Shown here one piece after another: positions 1-8,797 of a stretch of DNA of 64,000 nucleotides (positions are counted from its first letter, which is position 1; each line of letters begins with the position of its first letter). The position numbers and the translations under genes were made by a program. This stretch comes from Rhizobium sp. CG5 (GTDB lineage Bacteria; Pseudomonadota; Alphaproteobacteria; Rhizobiales; Rhizobiaceae), in assembly GCF_023701945.1 (NCBI RefSeq), contig NZ_JABAEF010000019.1, forward strand, positions 1 to 64,000, in the 5' to 3' direction. The notes under the pieces were generated by a model. That model ran no database searches, was not told the DNA's origin, and worked only from the letters and a program-made list of their open reading frames with translations.

Positions 1-1
1 T

Positions 2-355
2 TCGCAGATCAACGAGGCGATCCAGCAGCTCGACAAGGTGACCCAGCAGAATGCCGGTGCCTCGGAAGAAATGTCGGCGACATCTGAGGAACTGGCCGCA
101 CAGGCCGAGGAACTGCAGACGTCGATCTCCTTCTTCAGGGTCGACCGGGCTGGCACCCGTGCCAGCGGCTCGCCGCAGCGATCGGCGGCAAAACCCGCCG
201 CCCGGCAGCCGGCCGCCTCATCTGCACCGCGCCGCCCTGCGGCCGCTGCCGATCACTCGATTGCCGCCCAACAGGCCCGGGCCAAGGGCTTTGCCCTCGA
301 CCTGTCGATGGGCGGACCAGACTCCGATGACGCTCAATTTAGGGAAAGTGCATGA
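2..355 (+). CDS. Methyl-accepting chemotaxis protein, C-terminal part (5' end outside window)
   Basis: The open frame enters from the left edge, so only the last ~117 residues are visible. The first ~45 residues (SQINEAI, LDKVTQQNAGASEEMSATSEEL) are the end of a receptor signalling helix with Glu/Gln-rich methylation-type heptads of the kind CheR and CheB modify. A ~60-residue low-complexity Ala/Pro/Arg/Ser linker follows, then a short acidic tail ending in ESA. There is no NWETF-type CheR/CheB tether. The stop codon overlaps the cheW start (ATGA), so it is co-translated with the chemotaxis genes that follow. Sensor domain, membrane topology and ligand cannot be judged. Confidence 0.9.
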   Translation, partial: SQINEAIQQLDKVTQQNAGASEEMSATSEELAAQAEELQTSISFFRVDRAGTRASGSPQRSAAKPAARQPAASSAPRRPAAAADHSIAAQQARAKGFALDLSMGGPDSDDAQFRESA

Positions 356-852
356 TCATGGCCAATCCTACATCTGAATCGCAATTCGTAACCTTCAGTC
401 TCGGCGAAGAAGTCTTCGCCGTGCCTGTCGAAACCGTCCGCGAAATCCTCGATCACGAGGACGCGTTCAAGATCCCCCATGGGCCCGACTATCTGCTGGG
501 CCTGCGGGACGTACGCGGCCAGGGCGTGCCGGTCATCGATCTCCGGCTGAAGCTCGGCATGACGAAGACCGTCAAAACGCCGCATACCCGCATCCTGGTG
601 CTCGACATACCGCTCAAGGAACGGGTGCTCGCACTCGGCCTGGTCGCCGACAAGGTCTTCGAGGTCACGCCGTTCCGGCGTGACCAGATCGAGACCGCAC
701 CGGATATCGGGATACACTGGCGTTCGGACTATATTGCCGGCATCGTCCGGCGCGAAGGCGATTTTGTCGTCATCGTCGATCTGGCACGGCTGTTCTCCGA
801 TACCGAAAATACCCTTCTCCACACCGGCGAGAAGTCGATGGCCGTCGCCTAA
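352..852 (+). CDS. cheW: CheW chemotaxis coupling protein
   Basis: A 166-residue single-domain CheW, the scaffold joining receptors to the CheA kinase. Recognisable features are the opening beta-strand (QFVTFSLGEEVFAVPVETVREI), the G-x-x-D-x-R-G-x-x-x-P-V-I-D-L-R region (LLGLRDVRGQGVPVIDLR), and a final strand (FVVIVDLARLF). It overlaps the upstream receptor gene by 4 bp, and cheR begins 15 bp downstream. A second in-frame ATG lies at 358, so the first two residues are uncertain. The length is normal for the family. No CheA is encoded in the window, so the partner kinase must lie upstream or elsewhere. Confidence 0.95.
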   Translation: MIMANPTSESQFVTFSLGEEVFAVPVETVREILDHEDAFKIPHGPDYLLGLRDVRGQGVPVIDLRLKLGMTKTVKTPHTRILVLDIPLKERVLALGLVADKVFEVTPFRRDQIETAPDIGIHWRSDYIAGIVRREGDFVVIVDLARLFSDTENTLLHTGEKSMAVA

Positions 853-867
853 GGAGCGTAAGAGCGT

Positions 868-1722
868 ATGAGTGTGAGTATCGCGGTAAAACCTCAGAGC
901 GCAGACGAGCGCCTGAGCGACAAGAACTTCCAGCTGCTGTCGGGCTATATCTATAACTACAGCGGCATCAAGATGCCGCAGACCAAGATGACCATGCTGG
1001 AGGGTCGGCTGCGCAGGCGCGTCCGGGCGACGGGCCTGCAGGGTTTCAACGACTATTGCGACTACTTGTTCAAGCACGGCGGGCTGGAAGCGGAGAGCGT
1101 CTATCTGATCGACGCCGTCACCACCAACAAGACCGACTTCTTTCGCGAACCCAACCATTTCACCTATTTGGAACAGGTGATCCTGCCGGAGTTCAAGGCC
1201 TCCGGCCTGCGCCGCATCCGGGCCTGGAGCTCGGCCTGCTCGACAGGTGCCGAGCCTTATACGATGGCGATGGTGCTGGCTGAATATGCGGAAAAAGGCG
1301 GTCCGGATTACTCCATTTTGGCCACAGACCTGTCCACCGAAGTGCTCTTAAAGGCACGGTCCGGCATCTACCAGGCCGAACTTCTCAAGCCCGTTGCGCC
1401 CGACCTGATGGCCAAATATGTCATGCAGGCCGTCGACAGGACCCGCCATGACGTGCGGATCACGCCGTCGCTGCGCGCCAAGGTCGGGTTTGGCCGGCTC
1501 AACCTGATGGACCAGAGCTATCAGGTCGGCGAACCCATGCATTTGATCTTCTGCCGCAATGTGCTCATATACTTCGACAAGAAGACCCAATCCCATGTTC
1601 TGACGCAGCTTTGCAAACATCTCGCACCGGGAGGCTATCTGTTCATCGGTCACTCGGAATCGGTCACCGGCATCGATCTGCCAGTGCGCCAGGTCGCTAA
1701 CACCATTTTCAGAAAGGACTGA
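868..1722 (+). CDS. cheR: CheR chemotaxis protein methyltransferase
   Basis: A 284-residue S-adenosylmethionine-dependent methyltransferase that methylates receptor glutamates. An N-terminal all-helical CheR domain (~residues 15-75, YNYSGIKM, LEGRLRRRVR) is followed by the Rossmann catalytic domain. That domain carries the SAM-binding segment WSSACSTGAEPYTMAM, an acidic strand (ILATDLSTEVL), and the family signature FCRNVLIYFDK. The C-terminus PGGYLFIGHSES is typical. It has no TPR extension. An AAGGAG sequence lies 11 bases upstream of the ATG. It sits between cheW and cheB in the same operon, the usual adaptation pair. Confidence 0.96.
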   Translation: MSVSIAVKPQSADERLSDKNFQLLSGYIYNYSGIKMPQTKMTMLEGRLRRRVRATGLQGFNDYCDYLFKHGGLEAESVYLIDAVTTNKTDFFREPNHFTYLEQVILPEFKASGLRRIRAWSSACSTGAEPYTMAMVLAEYAEKGGPDYSILATDLSTEVLLKARSGIYQAELLKPVAPDLMAKYVMQAVDRTRHDVRITPSLRAKVGFGRLNLMDQSYQVGEPMHLIFCRNVLIYFDKKTQSHVLTQLCKHLAPGGYLFIGHSESVTGIDLPVRQVANTIFRKD

Positions 1723-1734
1723 CAACGTCACACG

Positions 1735-2823
1735 ATGGGAAAAAAGATCCGCGTCCTAATCATTGATGACTCCGCGAGCGTCCGGCAAACGCTGACCACC
1801 ATCCTGCAATCCGATCCGGCAATCGAGGTGCTCGGCGCGGCGTCCGATCCCTTCATCGCCGCAAAGCGGATTCAGGAGGACATCCCGGATGTCATTACAT
1901 TGGATGTGGAAATGCCGCGTATGGACGGCATCACCTTTCTGCGCAAGCTGATGTCGCAACGGCCGATCCCGGTCGTCATGTGTTCATCGCTGACCGAATC
2001 CGGCTCGGAAACCCTGCTGCAGGCGCTGGAGGCCGGTGCTGTCGATGTCATTCTGAAGCCCAAGATCGGCGCCGCCGACTATCTGGCCGAACAGGCGATG
2101 CGGATCTGCGAAGTCGTCAAGAGTGCGGCCCATGCCCGGGTGGGTCCCGGCCGTGCCGCCAGCCGCTTTGCCGTTGCCTCTGGCCCGGCCGCCAAGCTGA
2201 CGGCCGATGCCGTACTGCCGCCGCCGACCGGCAAAGCCATGGCCCGTACCACGGAAATGGTGGTCTGTGTCGGCGCCTCGACCGGCGGCACGGAAGCCCT
2301 GCGGGAAATGCTGGAAAAGCTGCCCGCCAATGCGCCGGGCCTGGTGATTGTCCAGCATATGCCGGAAAAATTTACCGCTGCCTTTGCCAAGCGCCTCAAC
2401 AGCCTTTGCGAGGTGGAAATCAAGGAGGCCGAGGACGGTGATCCGGTTCTGCGCGGCCATGTGCTGATCGCTCCCGGCGACCGGCACACCCTGCTGGAGC
2501 GTCAGGGCGCGCGCTACCAGGTCTCCGTCCGTGCAGGACCGCTGGTGTCCCGACACCGGCCTTCCGTCGACGTGCTGTTTCGCTCGGCTGCCCGCTCGGC
2601 CGGCTCGAATGCCATGGGCGTCATCATGACCGGAATGGGCGACGACGGCGCAAAAGGCATGGAGGAAATGCACCAGGCCGGTGCCTTCACCATCGCCCAG
2701 GATGAAGCATCGTCGGTTGTCTTCGGCATGCCGAAGGAGGCCATTGCGCGCGGTGGCGTCGACAAGATCGTGCCGCTCAATCAGATTGCGCGGGAAATCC
2801 TGGCGGAGGACAAGCGGCGCTAG
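1735..2823 (+). CDS. cheB: CheB protein-glutamate methylesterase/deamidase
   Basis: A 362-residue two-domain CheB. The N-terminal receiver domain (~1-125) has the DD pair at 11-12, the phospho-acceptor Asp57 (ITLDVEMPRMDG), and Lys108. After a ~45-residue linker, the methylesterase domain (~174-355) shows the catalytic triad Ser182 (GASTGGTEAL), His208 (VQHMPEKFT) and Asp304 (TGMGDDGAKG). It removes methyl groups from receptors when phosphorylated by CheA. It starts 12 bp after cheR and is probably the last chemotaxis gene of this transcript, since a 130-bp gap follows. Confidence 0.96.
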   Translation: MGKKIRVLIIDDSASVRQTLTTILQSDPAIEVLGAASDPFIAAKRIQEDIPDVITLDVEMPRMDGITFLRKLMSQRPIPVVMCSSLTESGSETLLQALEAGAVDVILKPKIGAADYLAEQAMRICEVVKSAAHARVGPGRAASRFAVASGPAAKLTADAVLPPPTGKAMARTTEMVVCVGASTGGTEALREMLEKLPANAPGLVIVQHMPEKFTAAFAKRLNSLCEVEIKEAEDGDPVLRGHVLIAPGDRHTLLERQGARYQVSVRAGPLVSRHRPSVDVLFRSAARSAGSNAMGVIMTGMGDDGAKGMEEMHQAGAFTIAQDEASSVVFGMPKEAIARGGVDKIVPLNQIAREILAEDKRR

Positions 2824-2863
2824 CCTTTGGCAAAACGTCGAGCGGCGCCCTGTTTACAACTTA

Positions 2864-2871
2864 TTAACCAT
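2864..2871 (+). promoter_or_regulatory. Possible CtrA-type half-site upstream of orphan parA
   Basis: TTAACCAT, one of the two sequence forms known for binding by the alphaproteobacterial cell-cycle regulator CtrA, lies in the AT-rich part of the 130-bp gap between cheB and the ParA gene, about 83 bp before the ParA start. A single 8-mer can occur by chance, so this is only a candidate. Confidence 0.25.
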
Positions 2872-2953
2872 AATTCGCAACTATGGGATCGGGACCATGT
2901 AACGGTGCCGGTGTTGAGCGATGACGGCTCGTATGCTCTGATGGAGATCGAAA

Positions 2954-3673
2954 ATGCCAGTCGTCACATTTGCCAACACCAAGGGCGGAGCGGGCAAAAC
3001 CACGGCGGTGCTGCTGCTGACAACGGAACTCTTGCGTCGCGGTTATCGCGTCTGCCTGATCGATACGGATCCGCAACGCTGGATCTCGAAATGGTTTGAC
3101 GCCGCCGAGCGACAGCACAATCTGACCGTCGAGACATTCGTATCCGCTGCGTCTCTGCAGCGGACCGTCAATGATTATCGCGCTGTGTGCGACTATGTGA
3201 TCGTTGATCTTCCCGGCGCCCAGACGCCCTTGCTGGCGACAGCCATCGGCCTGTCCGACCATGTTCTCATCCCGATCCAGGGCAGTTCGATGGATGCCCA
3301 GGGTGGCGCTCAGGTGCTGGACCTGCTGCGCTATCTCGACCGCAAAGCCGACCTGCGCATTGCCCATTCCGTCGTTCTGTCGAGGGTCAATTCCTTTGTG
3401 ACGACCCGTGCCCTGCAGGCCGTCAAGCAACTGCTGGCCGAGCAGAGTGTGCATGTACTCGACACCCCGATCATCGAGCGTTCCGCCTATCGCGACATGT
3501 TCGATTTCAAGGCTTTCCTGCACACGATGGACGGCGCCAAGGTCAGCAATCTCGACAAGGCGATCGAAAATGCCGTCAGCTTTGCAGACGAGGTGCAGCG
3601 CCTGGTGCCCGTTGCACGAAAGGCTGCCAAGAGCGGACAGCTGACAGCCGGCAGCCTTGAAAAGGCCGCCTGA
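2954..3673 (+). CDS. Orphan ParA/MinD-family ATPase
   Basis: A 239-residue ParA-type ATPase with no N-terminal helix-turn-helix. The deviant Walker A motif KGGAGKTT begins at Lys10, the A' motif is LIDTDPQRW (~37-45), and Walker B is YVIVDLPG (~81-88). Such ATPases use the nucleoid or a cell pole to position cargo: plasmids, chromosomes or, as with PpfA and ParC, chemosensory arrays. It is not the chromosomal parA, because parB lies at the other end of the window. It follows cheB by 130 bp and converges on the receptor-like gene at 3697-5439. A role in placing chemotaxis proteins is inferred from context only. GGAG precedes the ATG. Confidence 0.85.
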   Translation: MPVVTFANTKGGAGKTTAVLLLTTELLRRGYRVCLIDTDPQRWISKWFDAAERQHNLTVETFVSAASLQRTVNDYRAVCDYVIVDLPGAQTPLLATAIGLSDHVLIPIQGSSMDAQGGAQVLDLLRYLDRKADLRIAHSVVLSRVNSFVTTRALQAVKQLLAEQSVHVLDTPIIERSAYRDMFDFKAFLHTMDGAKVSNLDKAIENAVSFADEVQRLVPVARKAAKSGQLTAGSLEKAA

Positions 3674-3696
3674 ACGAGGCTCTCACTTCAACCAGA

Positions 3697-5439
3697 TCAA
3701 AACAGCGCGTCGGCAAAGAGATCGTCGTCATTGACGATCTCGGCCTTCGGCGGTTCCTGAGCCAAGGCGAATGTGCCGGCGGAGGGCAGATAACGGGTGT
3801 GGATGTCGCGCTCCTGCACCATCGTATAGATCCGGTAGATCTGCGCAGACAGAGGCGCTGCCTTTTCGGCCATGCCTGAGAGATCCGGTTCGTTGCCGGG
3901 CGACAGATCGGCGGCGAGCGACAGGCATTCGTTCAGCACATCACCCAGTTCACTTTCGAAATCGAGCTTGGTCACGGCAGCACTGATCCGGCTAAACACC
4001 GCCTGGCCTTCGTTTGCAAATTCGCCAAGCCCCTTCTCCATCTCGGCACTGACGCCCTGGATGGCCGACAGCGCATCCTGCAGCGGGCCGGCGATATTGC
4101 TGATCTCGACCGATGCTTCGCTCGCCAGATATTGCGTGGCGGTTTCGACACGCTGCAATTCCGTGACGATGGCATCCGCCGGCGTTTCAAGCCTGGCGGC
4201 AAAGGTGCGCAGCTCGCCGCTCACCACATTGACGGACCGGCCTTCATCGCCAAGCCGCGAGCAGCGCAGATTGGAGTTCAGCGCCATATAGTGGATATCC
4301 GTCTTGATCGAGCGGATCACTTCGATGCCCATCAACAGGTCATGGGCGGTCTTGGTCACCGACCCGACCACCTCATCGGAATCGGTGCTGCGCTCCTGGA
4401 CACGGGTCGCAAGCTGGCAACCGTTTTGCATATCGACTTCCATCGATTTCAGCGCATTCTGGTCCTGACCGCTGCCCTGTTCGGTCAGCTTGTCGCGCAG
4501 CACCAGGATCTGCGTGGCATTCTCGGTGAAACTGGAAATATTGGTGAAGATGCTGCGGCACTGCTGGCGGAAATCGGCAAGTGTCTCATCGAGCTGCGCA
4601 TGGGCAAGGTGGAAGATCGCTGTCTGCAGGTCGTCAATCTCCGTAGCGCTCAGCGCCGCACCGTCCGGTGAGGACACGAAGGTATCGAACATCTCCATGG
4701 CGCTCTGGATATGTTCGATCCGCTGACGGGTGATGTCGCCGATCTGCAGGGCCGAAAGCACCGAGGCGATCTTGTTCTGCACGTTGCGCGTCACGGCCTT
4801 GACCTGCGCGGCAACGGAAACCATCTGCTCATGCTGCTTGGCGATCTGGCCGGAACTTTGGTTGAGATTGAGGACGATCTGCGGGATGGTGGCGTCGAAA
4901 TCCTGGCGGATACCCTGCGAGAAGGTCCGCGCCCGGTCGAGCTGCGAGCGCATCAGTGCCAGTTGCCCGCCGAACTTTTCGACTTCCATGGCGCCCGACT
5001 GGATACGGTCACGGATCTCGTCGGCAAACTCGCCGAAGCCCGCAAGCCCCGCCCCGGTGATCTTCACGGTGATCGCAAACGTTCTGAGGTAGCGAATGGA
5101 TTCCTGCATGTCCTGAACGTGCTGGAAGGTCGAGTGGCAGATCTCGGATATCTCGCTGAAGGTCGACTGACGCATCTCGGCCAGCTGCGGCAGGGTCGCC
5201 AGATCGGCAACCGTCTGGCGAAGCCCGTCGATCGTGCTGGCGGTTTTCTGTCCGTCCAGGGTTCCCGTCAGCCGATCGAGGATATCGACCAGACCGTTGA
5301 GGATTTCCATGACGGAGACCAGAACGGCCCCGCCATCGAGAAACGCCTTTTCGATTCGGGAATGCGCCAGCGTCAGCTTGGCTTCAAGCTCGGCACGATA
5401 ATCCGGCTGTGCCGAAATGACCTTGAGATTATGCTTCAC
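3697..5439 (-). CDS. Soluble receptor-like helical protein with CheZ-like DxxxQ motif
   Basis: A 580-residue, almost wholly alpha-helical protein without signal peptide or membrane segment. I start it at a GTG (5439) with GGGG 6-9 bases upstream; the reading frame stays open further upstream. Two regions stand out. Residues 231-240 (LQIGDITRQR) contain D235-x-x-x-Q239, matching the catalytic DLTGQ pattern of the CheY-P phosphatase CheZ. Residues ~378-415 (IKTDIHYMALNSNLRCSRL, then EGR and ELR) align with the receptor hairpin tip, but the usual LNAAIEAARAGE core is degraded. The C-terminus ends in an acidic DDDLFADALF tail. It could be a cytoplasmic chemoreceptor relative, a phosphatase, or cargo of the convergent ParA. 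No function is proven. Confidence 0.7.
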   Translation of the reverse strand: MKHNLKVISAQPDYRAELEAKLTLAHSRIEKAFLDGGAVLVSVMEILNGLVDILDRLTGTLDGQKTASTIDGLRQTVADLATLPQLAEMRQSTFSEISEICHSTFQHVQDMQESIRYLRTFAITVKITGAGLAGFGEFADEIRDRIQSGAMEVEKFGGQLALMRSQLDRARTFSQGIRQDFDATIPQIVLNLNQSSGQIAKQHEQMVSVAAQVKAVTRNVQNKIASVLSALQIGDITRQRIEHIQSAMEMFDTFVSSPDGAALSATEIDDLQTAIFHLAHAQLDETLADFRQQCRSIFTNISSFTENATQILVLRDKLTEQGSGQDQNALKSMEVDMQNGCQLATRVQERSTDSDEVVGSVTKTAHDLLMGIEVIRSIKTDIHYMALNSNLRCSRLGDEGRSVNVVSGELRTFAARLETPADAIVTELQRVETATQYLASEASVEISNIAGPLQDALSAIQGVSAEMEKGLGEFANEGQAVFSRISAAVTKLDFESELGDVLNECLSLAADLSPGNEPDLSGMAEKAAPLSAQIYRIYTMVQERDIHTRYLPSAGTFALAQEPPKAEIVNDDDLFADALF

Positions 5440-5596
5440 ATTGCACCCCAAACTATAAATCTGAGGCAACACTAGCGCAAATGTGGAAACGAGCCGTAAA
5501 CCCAAGACCCTCGCCAGGTCCAATAGTGTCGGCGATCGCTTTTAAGGTTAACCGTCACTGTCTGCAGTAAAACGCAGACGGTGACGACACTTAGGC

Positions 5597-8500
5597 TCAG
5601 GTCCGCAGCACCCGGTAGATTGCCGGAATGACCAGAACCGTCAGCAGAGTCGACGATGCAAGACCGAATAGCAGGGAAATCGCCAATCCCTGGAAGATCG
5701 GATCGGTCAGGATGACCACCGCACCAATCATCGCCGCAACGGCCGTCAGCAGGATGGGCTTGAAGCGGATGGCGCCGGCTTCGATCAGCACATCGGTCAG
5801 CGGACGGTCTGGCCTGCTGGCGTGGCGGACGAAATCGACCAGCAGGATGGAGTTCCGCACGATAATGCCGGCCAGGGCTATGAAGCCGATCATCGAGGTG
5901 GCCGAGAACGGCGCGCCGAACAGCCAATGGCCGGTCAGGATGCCGATAAAGGTCAGCGGGATCGGCGTCAGAATGACCAGCGGCACCTTGAACGATCCGA
6001 ACTGCGCGACCACCAGGATATAGATGCCCAGCAATGCGACGATGAAAGCAGCCCCCATGTCGCGGAAGGTGATCCACGTCACCTCCCACTCGCCGTCCCA
6101 CAGAAGGACAGACTTGCTCTGGTCGATCGGCTGGCCATGCAGAACGATCTGCGGCTTCTGCAAGCCGGTCCAGTCCATCGCGTCGATTGCATCCTGCACG
6201 GCAAGCATGCCGTAAAGCGGCGCTTCGAAGGCACCGGCGAGTTCCCCCGTGACCATTTCCGCATAGCGGCCATTGTGCCGGAAGATCGGGAAGGAGGCCC
6301 GCTCCTCGCGGATGCGCACCACGTCGCCCAGTTCCACCACCGAGCGCGACCCGGGCAGCACATTGGCGGGGATCGGCGTCGCAAGCAGGGTCTCGTCCAT
6401 CACTTTCATGCCCTTCGGCCGGCCGATCTCGATCGGGATCGGCGCTCGGCCCTCGCCGCGATGGGAGTATCCGATGACGGTCGTATCGTTGAGGATGGAC
6501 AGCGTGTCGAAGACGTCGCTTTCGCTGACCCCGAAGAAATCGAGATCGTCGGTCGAGATCGTTGCTCGCAGGCGCCTGGCCGGCTGGCCGAAACTGTCGT
6601 CCACGTCGACGATGAACGGCACGGACCGGAACGCCTCCGTCACCTGTCGCGCCGTCGCCCGGCGGCTTTCGGCATCCGGCCCATAGATCTCGGCGAGCAG
6701 CGTCGCCATCACAGGCGGACCCGGCGGCGGTTCGACGACCTTCAGCGACGTACCGTCGGGAACCTTGACGGAGGACAGCAGCCGCTGGCGAAGATCGAGC
6801 GCGATGGCGTGGCTCGATCGGTCCCGCTCACCCTTGGGCGCCAGGTTGATCTGGACGTCGCCCATATACGGACTGGAGCGCAGATAGGCCTGGCGCACCA
6901 GCCCGTTGAAGTTGAAGGGCGCCGCAGTCGCGGCATGGGTCTGGACGGAAAGGACTTCGGGCGTATCGAGCACGATCCCCGCCACCGCCTGGGCAACCGC
7001 GTCGGTCGCCTCGACTGAGGATCCTTCCGGCAGATCGATCAGAACCTGGAGTTCGGACTTGTTGTCGAAGGGCAGCAGCTTGACCGTGACATCCTGGGTA
7101 TAGAACAGCGCCAGGGATCCGAGCGTGGCGACACCGACCAGCATCAGGAAGGTCCAGCTGCGCGCCTTGGAGGCAAGGATCGGCCGTGCGACGGCGGAAT
7201 AGATCCGGCCGAGGTGCCCGCCTGCGGCGTGATCGGCATCATGATGCAGGGGAGCCTTGCCGGCCACCTTCAGCATCAGCCAGGGCGTGACCAGCACGGC
7301 CACGAAAAACGAAAAGATCATCGCCGCCGAGGCATTGGCCGGGATCGGGCTCATATAGGGGCCCATCATGCCGGAGACAAACAGCATCGGCAGCAGGGCC
7401 ACGACCACCGTCAGCGTCGCGACGATCGTCGGATTGCCGACCTCCGCCACCGCTTCGATGGCCGCCTGGCGGCGATCGATATCGGGCGCCATGCCCCAAT
7501 GCCGCGCGATATTCTCGATCACCACGATCGCGTCATCCACCAGAATGCCGATCGAAAAGATCAGCGCGAACAGCGACACGCGATTCAGCGTATAGCCCAT
7601 GATATTGGCGGCAAACAGCGTCAGTAGGATGGTAACGGGAATGACCACGGCCACCACCATCGCCTCGCGGCGGCCGATGGCCACCCAGACAAGGGCGATG
7701 ATCGACAGGGTCGCCAGACCCAGATGCAAGAGCAGCTCATTGGCCTTCTCATTGGCCGTTTCGCCATAGTTGCGGGTCACTTCGACATGCATCGAATCCG
7801 GCAAAAGGCTGCCTTCCAGCTGCTCGATTCGCTCCAGAATCTGCTCCGATACCAGCACGGCATTGGACCCCGCACGCTTGGCCACCGCCAGCGTCACTGC
7901 CGGGACCCGGCGCACCGCGCCGTCCTCGCCCCGAGTGACCGTTGACGCGCGGGCTTCGCTGGTATCGGTCGCGAAGGATATCTCGGCAACATCCCGCACA
8001 TAGACCGGCCGGTTGTCGCGGGTGGTCAAAAGCAGATTGCCAATCTCGACGGGTGTCGCCAATGTTTCACCGGCCATCAACTCGATCTGCTCACCCTTGT
8101 CGCGCAGAAGTCCCGTCGAGAAGGAGCGGTTGGCCGCCGTCACCTTGGCAGACAGCGTCTGCAGCGTCAGGCCGTAGAGCGCCAGTTTCTCAGTGTCCGG
8201 TGCAATGCGGATGGCATCGCCGGTCTCGCCGACCAGATAGCTGATCCCGACATCATCGATCTTGGAGATTTCGACCCGGAGCTCCCGGGCGATGCGCGTC
8301 AAAGCGACGGCATCCACGCCGGCGCCCTTGTCGACCGACGGCGTCAAGGTCAGCGAAACGATCGCCACATCGTCGATCGTGCGGCCGACCACCAGCGGTT
8401 CGGGAATGCCGACCGGGATACTGGCCATATTGGCCATGATCTTGTCGTGAATGCGCAGCACGGCAGTATCGCCCGATGTCCCAACGATGAAACGGGCCGT

Positions 8501-8797
8501 GACCAGAACCTGATCGTCCGTCGTGTGGGAATAGACATGCTCGACATCATTGATGCCCTTGACGAGGGTCTCCAGCGGCTCGGTGACCAGCTTGACCGCA
8601 TCCTCGGCCTTCAGGCCGTCGGCACGCACGATGATATCGACCATCGGCACGGAGATCTGCGGCTCCTCTTCGCGCGGCAATGTCATCAGGGCGATCAGCC
8701 CGAGCGCAAAGGCCGCCAGCAGGAAGAGAGGTGTCAAGGGCGAGGTGATGAAGGCTTTGGTCAAGCCGCCGGCAATGCCGAGACCAGGCTTTTTCAT
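5597..8797 (-). CDS. RND efflux pump inner-membrane subunit (AcrB/HAE-like)
   Basis: A 1,066-residue resistance-nodulation-division transporter, of normal family length. It has a first membrane helix (~15-35, FLLAAFALGLIALMTLP), a large periplasmic loop, a helix block (~340-540) with GILVDDAIVVIEN holding the paired acidic residues of the proton relay, a second periplasmic loop, and a final helix block. The double Asp is typical of hydrophobe/drug exporters rather than heavy-metal exporters. The ATG at 8797 overlaps the stop of the adaptor gene (ATGA), so the two are coupled. No outer-membrane TolC-like gene is adjacent. The substrate is unknown. Confidence 0.93.
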   Translation of the reverse strand: MKKPGLGIAGGLTKAFITSPLTPLFLLAAFALGLIALMTLPREEEPQISVPMVDIIVRADGLKAEDAVKLVTEPLETLVKGINDVEHVYSHTTDDQVLVTARFIVGTSGDTAVLRIHDKIMANMASIPVGIPEPLVVGRTIDDVAIVSLTLTPSVDKGAGVDAVALTRIARELRVEISKIDDVGISYLVGETGDAIRIAPDTEKLALYGLTLQTLSAKVTAANRSFSTGLLRDKGEQIELMAGETLATPVEIGNLLLTTRDNRPVYVRDVAEISFATDTSEARASTVTRGEDGAVRRVPAVTLAVAKRAGSNAVLVSEQILERIEQLEGSLLPDSMHVEVTRNYGETANEKANELLLHLGLATLSIIALVWVAIGRREAMVVAVVIPVTILLTLFAANIMGYTLNRVSLFALIFSIGILVDDAIVVIENIARHWGMAPDIDRRQAAIEAVAEVGNPTIVATLTVVVALLPMLFVSGMMGPYMSPIPANASAAMIFSFFVAVLVTPWLMLKVAGKAPLHHDADHAAGGHLGRIYSAVARPILASKARSWTFLMLVGVATLGSLALFYTQDVTVKLLPFDNKSELQVLIDLPEGSSVEATDAVAQAVAGIVLDTPEVLSVQTHAATAAPFNFNGLVRQAYLRSSPYMGDVQINLAPKGERDRSSHAIALDLRQRLLSSVKVPDGTSLKVVEPPPGPPVMATLLAEIYGPDAESRRATARQVTEAFRSVPFIVDVDDSFGQPARRLRATISTDDLDFFGVSESDVFDTLSILNDTTVIGYSHRGEGRAPIPIEIGRPKGMKVMDETLLATPIPANVLPGSRSVVELGDVVRIREERASFPIFRHNGRYAEMVTGELAGAFEAPLYGMLAVQDAIDAMDWTGLQKPQIVLHGQPIDQSKSVLLWDGEWEVTWITFRDMGAAFIVALLGIYILVVAQFGSFKVPLVILTPIPLTFIGILTGHWLFGAPFSATSMIGFIALAGIIVRNSILLVDFVRHASRPDRPLTDVLIEAGAIRFKPILLTAVAAMIGAVVILTDPIFQGLAISLLFGLASSTLLTVLVIPAIYRVLRT

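Noticed and set aside
2954..3673. Reading the ParA-type ATPase as the chromosomal ParA
   Set aside because: It is 60 kb from parB, lacks a ParB neighbour and lies in a chemotaxis block.
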